Assembly: GCF_005938385.1 (NCBI RefSeq)
Contig: NZ_VCRA01000005.1
Location: 310,001-374,000 of the forward strand
Length of the DNA: 64,000 nt
Direction of reading: 5' to 3'
Source: Paenibacillus mesophilus
Lineage (GTDB): Bacteria; Bacillota; Bacilli; Paenibacillales; NBRC-103111
Of the stretch, positions 59,305 to 64,000 are shown piece after piece (position 1 is the first letter of the stretch; every line of letters begins with the position of its first letter). The translations under genes were made by a program, and so were the position numbers. The notes beneath the pieces were generated by a model. That model was given only the letters and a program-made list of their open reading frames with translations, made no database searches and had not been told where the DNA came from.

Positions 59305-60171
59305 TTAGTACAGCTTGTCCAGCACTGCCTTGGCCGTCATCTCCAGAGCCTCGTAGGTACGCTCCTTCTGGCCGAGCGCCACGGCGGTGGACAGTACGTC
59401 CAGCGCATGGATTTGCGACATTTTGGAGGAAAACGAGCCTCCTTGAAGCGGGCTTTCCTTGGAAGCGGTCAACAGCACGACATCCGCAAACTGGGTAACC
59501 GGGGAACGGGCATGGCTCGTCAAGCATAAGATGCGAGCCCCTTTCCGTTTCGCGATTTCCAGCGCATCCACGAGATCCTTCGTACTGCCCGACGTCGATA
59601 CTCCGATGACAACGTCGCCTTTCTTCAGCAGCGCCGCATTCATGGCGATAATATGGGCGTCATTCTCGGCCGAGCAGTCGTACCCGAGCCTCATGAACCG
59701 GTATTTGCCGTCGATCGCGGTAATTCCGGAAGAACCGACACCGAAGAAATACAGCTTCTTCGCCTCACGGATAATCGAGATCGCTTTGCGCAAGTTCTCT
59801 TCATCGAGCAGCGTCGTCGTATTTTCGATATTTTGCCGATTCATCGCGCTAATTTTTTTCACGACAACCGACAGCTCGTCCTCGTCCTGAATGTCGCCAT
59901 GTATATTTTGCGACGGGGTTGACAAGTTTTGGGCGACGGACAGCTTGAATTCCTGATACCCTTTAAACCCCAGCTTCCGGCAAAATCGGATGACCGACGT
60001 CTCCCCGACGCCGGCCTTCTCAGAAAGATCGGTTATCGTATAAAAGACGGCTGCTTCGGGCTCCTTCATGACGACATCGGCGACCTTCTGCTCCGATTTC
60101 GTCAAGGAAGTGTAGATGCTCGATATTTTCAGCAGCGTATTGTTCAAGTCCGGTATTTTTGCATGTTTCAT
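59305..60171 (-). CDS. RpiR/MurR-family transcriptional regulator
   Basis: A 288-residue regulator. The N-terminal HTH_6 domain (residues 1-78) has SEQKVADVVMKEP and ETSVIRFCRKLGFKGYQEFK. The C-terminal SIS sugar isomerase domain (about 125-260) has YFFGVGSSGITAIDG and VIGVSTSGSTKDLVDA. It senses a phosphosugar. No clear Shine-Dalgarno precedes the ATG, which sits 18 bases after the upstream isomerase gene, so it is probably translated by coupling and controls the isomerase/MFS operon. Confidence 0.9.
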   Translation of the reverse strand: MKHAKIPDLNNTLLKISSIYTSLTKSEQKVADVVMKEPEAAVFYTITDLSEKAGVGETSVIRFCRKLGFKGYQEFKLSVAQNLSTPSQNIHGDIQDEDELSVVVKKISAMNRQNIENTTTLLDEENLRKAISIIREAKKLYFFGVGSSGITAIDGKYRFMRLGYDCSAENDAHIIAMNAALLKKGDVVIGVSTSGSTKDLVDALEIAKRKGARILCLTSHARSPVTQFADVVLLTASKESPLQGGSFSSKMSQIHALDVLSTAVALGQKERTYEALEMTAKAVLDKLY

Positions 60172-60189
60172 ACAAGTTTCACGAACGGC

Positions 60190-61053
60190 TTATACTTCGT
60201 TCCATATACGGAGCGCATTGTCAAGAGCCGCTTTCGTCCCCCATTTGCATTCCTCTTTGCCTTCGAATTCGATCGAGATATAGCCGTCATAGCCGGACGC
60301 TTTCACGACGCGAATGACTTCGTACATGTCGATATCGCCTTGTCCGACGATGGCTCCGCGCAAATAGTTGCCGCTCGTGGAACGGAACCAGCCTTCTCCC
60401 GGATTGCGGTACGACGGACGAACGTAGAAATCCTTCAAGTGAACCATCGAAGCGTACGATACGCTTTTCTTGACGGCTGCAACCGGATTCTCGTCTACGC
60501 ACAGGAAGTTGCCGATATCGATCGTATGGCGGAAGTTCGGGCGGTTGACAGCCTCGATGATCCGATGGACGCGCTCGGTGGCCTGAACGAGGAAGCCATG
60601 GTTCTCGATACTGGTGACGATGCCGTACTGACTCGCATAATCGGCGATTTCCACGCTCGCTTTCACGATCGTATCGAAGTCTTTCTCGAATTGCGCGGTT
60701 CCCGTTTCCGGAATCGGTCTGGACGCGACGTCATGGCGCATCCGCTTGACGCCGAGCCGGTTGGCGACGTCCACATGCTTTTTCACGCGCTCGATCTCGG
60801 CACGGTATCCGGCCTCGTCCAGGTCGATGAATTTGGCTCCGATCGCGTAGTTGGAAATGTCGATTCCCACTTCCGCGGCTTTATTCACGATCGCATCCGT
60901 CAAATCGTTGTCATTGTCCAAAGAGAACCCGATCGGCACGATTTCGACGTGCTGACCCCCGTTGTCGGCGATCCACTGGATAGCGCCCAGCACATCGAAT
61001 TCTTTGGCGGCGATCGCCCTTGACAAGCTATAAGTGCTTACTCCTAGTTTCAT
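60190..61053 (-). CDS. Sugar phosphate isomerase/epimerase (TIM-barrel)
   Basis: A 287-residue barrel of the AP endonuclease 2/IolE type. GVSTYSLSRAIAAKE begins it; metal ligands occur in VTSIENHG, RHTIDIGNF, MVHLKDFYVR and GYISIEFEG. The order and ligands match other sugar epimerases. It has GGAGGG 8 bases upstream of the ATG at 61053. It sits between an MFS transporter gene and the RpiR regulator, so it likely handles the sugar the transporter imports. Confidence 0.85.
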   Translation of the reverse strand: MKLGVSTYSLSRAIAAKEFDVLGAIQWIADNGGQHVEIVPIGFSLDNDNDLTDAIVNKAAEVGIDISNYAIGAKFIDLDEAGYRAEIERVKKHVDVANRLGVKRMRHDVASRPIPETGTAQFEKDFDTIVKASVEIADYASQYGIVTSIENHGFLVQATERVHRIIEAVNRPNFRHTIDIGNFLCVDENPVAAVKKSVSYASMVHLKDFYVRPSYRNPGEGWFRSTSGNYLRGAIVGQGDIDMYEVIRVVKASGYDGYISIEFEGKEECKWGTKAALDNALRIWNEV

Positions 61054-61138
61054 ATGAGAATCCCTCCGATAGGTTTTTGTTCCTTTATCATTGTAACCGG
61101 ACCATGCCGGTTTGTCTGCCATTATTTTCACCGGAGAC

Positions 61139-62383
61139 TCATGAAATTCCCTTCCATTTGCCGCGTCCGTCGTACCATTTTCTTATCCCGGCAAACAATC
61201 CGGCCTGCCGGACGAGAATTAGAAACAGCAGCATCAATCCCATGCAGCCTGCAAGCAGCCATACGGTCGCTTGCGCCGGGAATGTTTCCATCGTCCACCC
61301 CGACAAGTACGGCAGAAGCGCCCCTCCGGAACCGTTGACCGCCATGAGCAGGCTCGTCGTCCGATCCGTCCGGCCGGGCATCTGCATATTGGCGTAGATT
61401 AGGGCGATCGCAAACATGCCGGACATGAACAGGCCGACTAGGAATGCTAGAACGAATCCGGTTTGCAGCCCGCCGCCTGCAGCCAGACCGCCGAGAACGA
61501 CCACCGCTCCCCCGGCCGATACGAGCAAAAACCGGTAATAGCCAAAACGGTCGGCCAACAGACCCGTAGCCGTCCTTCCGACAACCATCCCGATCCAATA
61601 CACGCTGACGACAAGCGATGCGGCGGAAGCGCCGGCAAACCGGTCCTCCATAAAGACGGATGGCAGAAAATGAATGATGGACACCTCGCTGCCGCCGTAA
61701 AGAAAGAAAAATAACGCGCACAAAACGAAGATGTACTTATTTTCACCCTTATGGCTCTTGGACCGGCTCCCTTCTCCCTTGTCCGTATTCCGGCTGTCCG
61801 TGTGAACTTCAGCCGTCAGCGCCCCCCGTACAAGCGTCCGATCCAATTCTCCGAAGGAAAGGAACCCCCATACGACTGCGAGCAGCAATGCGCTGAGACC
61901 CAGCACCGGAAAAGCGAGCAGCCAAGAGTCTTTCACGATCAGCCAGCTGACGAGGAAAGGCATGGCGAGTGCACCGGCCCCGAACGTAATCTCCAGCTTG
62001 CTCATGGCGGCAGCCGGACGTTCCTTCGCGGCAAGCAATATGAGCGATCCGATGCTCGCCTCGACTAGACCTGCGCCGAAACCTGCGACAAACAGCAGCG
62101 GCATCGTCATTCCCCAAGGAGGCGAGACGATAAACAATGTTTCAACGGACATGCCGACGAGTCCGATCCCGACAGTCCATCGCCGCCCGACCAGCCGGAT
62201 CATGAACGGCATGCTGAGCACTCCGCCGAGCAAGCCGATAAACTGGATCAGGACAAGCTTCCCGCCGTCCCCATACCCTTTCGAATAATGAGCCAGAAGC
62301 TCGGGCAATACGGAACCTACGATTACGAGCGTGAACCCGGTCAGCACATAACAGAGGCATCCCATCCACAGCAGCCGTTTCAA
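61139..62383 (-). CDS. MFS transporter
   Basis: A 414-residue major facilitator with 12 predicted membrane helices in two halves joined by a charged cytoplasmic loop (SRNTDKGEGSRSKSHKGEN). MFS loop motifs include RLVGRRWTVGIG between helices 2 and 3 and LLADRFGYYRF in the second half. TTG at 62383 is chosen because GGAGG lies 8 bases upstream; the frame extends to an ATG at 62425 without a ribosome site. It heads the isomerase/RpiR operon and probably imports its sugar substrate. Confidence 0.85.
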   Translation of the reverse strand: MKRLLWMGCLCYVLTGFTLVIVGSVLPELLAHYSKGYGDGGKLVLIQFIGLLGGVLSMPFMIRLVGRRWTVGIGLVGMSVETLFIVSPPWGMTMPLLFVAGFGAGLVEASIGSLILLAAKERPAAAMSKLEITFGAGALAMPFLVSWLIVKDSWLLAFPVLGLSALLLAVVWGFLSFGELDRTLVRGALTAEVHTDSRNTDKGEGSRSKSHKGENKYIFVLCALFFFLYGGSEVSIIHFLPSVFMEDRFAGASAASLVVSVYWIGMVVGRTATGLLADRFGYYRFLLVSAGGAVVVLGGLAAGGGLQTGFVLAFLVGLFMSGMFAIALIYANMQMPGRTDRTTSLLMAVNGSGGALLPYLSGWTMETFPAQATVWLLAGCMGLMLLFLILVRQAGLFAGIRKWYDGRGKWKGIS

Positions 62384-62587
62384 TTCAAACGCCTCCGCAT
62401 CCAGTATTCGTACAATAACATTCATTCTATAGAAATCAGGGAAATGTTCAAGTGAAAAGTCCGAGCCGTCACCCGGAAAAATCGGCTATACATGAAGTTG
62501 GATTTTCTTTTTGCTTGTCCGTATGGTAGTATGAAGGTCTATTTTTTGCAAGGTACGTCAAGCCGCATAAATTTGGAGGTAACTGAA

Positions 62588-64000
62588 TTGGAGATTCAAA
62601 GTGCCTATCAAGAGGAATTGGAGAAGCTGGAGCGGACGTCCGGCTGGATCGACCGAAAGCTGAATGACCTGCGGGCGGTTCCGCGATATTTCGGAGATAA
62701 TTTGACCGAACAAGTGCTCGAATCGATTCGCGAGAGTGCGCGTCGCAACTTGTCCGGCGCCACGGATGAGCCTTATTTCGGACGGCTCGACTTTCAGGAG
62801 CAGAAGGAAGGCACTGCACGGCCTCTCTACATCGGCAAATTCGGCGTAGAGAACGATTCGACCGGCGAACCGCTCGTGATCGACTGGCGGGCGCCCGTAG
62901 CGAGCCTGTTCTATTCGTTCACGGGCGGCGAAGGTCCCGCTTCCTATGAGGCTCCGGACGGCCTTATCGAAGGTCTCGTCTATTTAAAGCGGAATCTCGT
63001 CATCCGCAAACAAATTTTGCAGCGTGTCGTCGACACTTATGACCGCAACAGCGACAGTCCTGCCGTTACCGACGAGTTTTTGCTGTACCGTCTCGGCGAG
63101 AACAAAGACAACAAGCTGCGCGATATCGTCTCCACCATTCAAGCCGAACAGGACAAAATTATACGTTCGGCCAAAAACACGGCGCTCGTCATCCAGGGGG
63201 TGGCCGGGAGCGGCAAGACGACCGTAGCGCTGCATCGTCTCGCCTTCCTGCTGTACCAGTACCGGGAACAGATTCGCGCTGAAAAAATGATCATTCTCGC
63301 ACCGAACCGGATGTTCCTGGACTATATTTCCTCCGTATTGCCGGAGCTCGGAGTCGGCCATATCCAACAAACGACTTTCGAGGATTGGGCGCTCGGTACT
63401 TTGGAGGACAAAGTGGCGTTGGCCGACGAAACGGAGCGCAGAGCACGCTGGTTCGCTTACGGCGGGAACAAGCCCGCTATCGATGACGAGGCTCCCGGCC
63501 GCTTCAAAGGATCGATTCGTTTCATGGACGCCGTCCAATCGGCGCTGGTTGAATACGAAGGCTCCTTCGTTCCCGATGAGAGCTTCGAGCCATGGCCGGG
63601 TGCGAGATGCTCCGCCTCGAAAATACGGGAATGGTTCTACGGGGAATACCGGCACTATCCGTTAATGAAACGGAAGGAGCGGGTCGAAGGAAGAATCAAG
63701 CGTTGGCTCGAGATGGAGCTGAACGAGACGCGGGACCCTAACGTAAGGAAAGACCGGAAGAAGAAAGCGGCCCAGAAGCTGAAAGCTTTCTGGAAAACAT
63801 GGCCGGACGATTCGCCCTTTACTTTCTACAGATCGCTCTTTCCGAGTGCGGCCGGCGGAGACGATGAACCGGCAAGAACGATTGCCGGCCTGACCATTCC
63901 CGGACCGGTTGCGGAAGAGTCCGCGAATGCTTTCCGCAAAAACAAGCTGTTCCCGGAAGATCTTGCTCCTCTGATGCTGATCTATGACTTCATGTACGGA
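62588..64000 (+). CDS. HelD-type superfamily 1 helicase, cut by the right edge
   Basis: The first 471 codons of a UvrD-like ATPase. The N-terminal coiled coil (IQSAYQEELEKLERTSGWID) is the arm that enters the RNA polymerase secondary channel in HelD. It is followed by VIDWRAPVASLFYSF and Walker A VIQGVAGSGKTTVALHRLA, both characteristic of HelD. HelD removes nucleic acid from stalled RNA polymerase to recycle it. TTG at 62588 is the start, with GGAGG 8 bases upstream. Motifs II to VI lie beyond the window. It is divergent from the MFS operon. Confidence 0.9.
   Translation, partial: MEIQSAYQEELEKLERTSGWIDRKLNDLRAVPRYFGDNLTEQVLESIRESARRNLSGATDEPYFGRLDFQEQKEGTARPLYIGKFGVENDSTGEPLVIDWRAPVASLFYSFTGGEGPASYEAPDGLIEGLVYLKRNLVIRKQILQRVVDTYDRNSDSPAVTDEFLLYRLGENKDNKLRDIVSTIQAEQDKIIRSAKNTALVIQGVAGSGKTTVALHRLAFLLYQYREQIRAEKMIILAPNRMFLDYISSVLPELGVGHIQQTTFEDWALGTLEDKVALADETERRARWFAYGGNKPAIDDEAPGRFKGSIRFMDAVQSALVEYEGSFVPDESFEPWPGARCSASKIREWFYGEYRHYPLMKRKERVEGRIKRWLEMELNETRDPNVRKDRKKKAAQKLKAFWKTWPDDSPFTFYRSLFPSAAGGDDEPARTIAGLTIPGPVAEESANAFRKNKLFPEDLAPLMLIYDFMYG

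Noticed and set aside
1..64000. CRISPR arrays, insertion sequences, tRNA or rRNA genes
   Set aside because: No regularly spaced repeats, transposase motifs, terminal inverted repeats, cloverleaf-like segments or rRNA-like stretches were recognised on either strand.

Overview
The window looks like a chromosomal segment of an endospore-forming Bacillota, most likely a member of the Paenibacillaceae (Paenibacillus/Cohnella-like). The base composition is moderately GC-rich. Spore genes are present (a gerP cluster and an alpha/beta small acid-soluble spore protein), and the Shine-Dalgarno sequences are strong AGGAGG-type with frequent TTG and GTG starts. No tRNA, rRNA, CRISPR array, transposase or prophage was recognised. 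The assignment is inferred from gene content, not from a database search.

Layout. 1-9.2 kb: the start of a gene running off the left edge whose product carries an LQRTIGNRAxGxLLQR-type motif; zur, an AviRa-like rRNA methyltransferase, chrA, a MurA whose catalytic Cys is Asp, an FHA/winged-helix regulator, an oxidoreductase, ppaC, a short SigA-like sigma factor and a LysM protein. 9.4-12 kb: spore germination genes (a gerPF-like gene, an Hsp20 gene, then gerPABCDE). 12-24.6 kb: PAP2 phosphatase, NlpC/P60 hydrolase, AraC regulator with an overlapping leader ORF, CDF transporter, a two-component system followed by an MMPL exporter, GluQ-RS, a VOC-GNAT fusion and a HAD hydrolase. 24.7-31 kb: a DinG-family helicase and a sugar-catabolic operon (aldolase, dehydrogenase, PfkB kinase, DeoR regulator). 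31-39.8 kb: glutamate racemase, HrpB helicase, PilZ protein, phasin-like/UbiB pair and small enzymes. 39.9-41 kb: thyX split by a 273-nt sequence with the hallmarks of a group I self-splicing intron. 41-45.6 kb: isomerase, DegT-type aminotransferase, SASP and small enzymes. 45.7-49.6 kb: nrdI-nrdE-nrdF (class Ib ribonucleotide reductase) behind a cobalamin riboswitch with a visible terminator. 49.8-55.8 kb: cysteine dioxygenase, SDR, orphan ABC ATPase, a copper-amine-oxidase-N secreted protein, an UPF0173 hydrolase and three tiny ORFs. 55.9-62.4 kb: a second DegT aminotransferase, a DppA-like D-aminopeptidase, an AraC regulator and an MFS/isomerase/RpiR operon. The right edge cuts a HelD-type helicase gene.

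How parts work together. Two RNA elements sit on deoxynucleotide synthesis: the predicted thyX intron, which must be removed for thymidylate synthase to be made, and the B12 riboswitch on nrdIEF, which suggests a B12-dependent class II reductase elsewhere in the genome. The strongest single discovery is the ORF-less group I intron in a chromosomal thyX. Its splice sites can be placed to the base, because joining them restores an uninterrupted ThyX of 240 residues.
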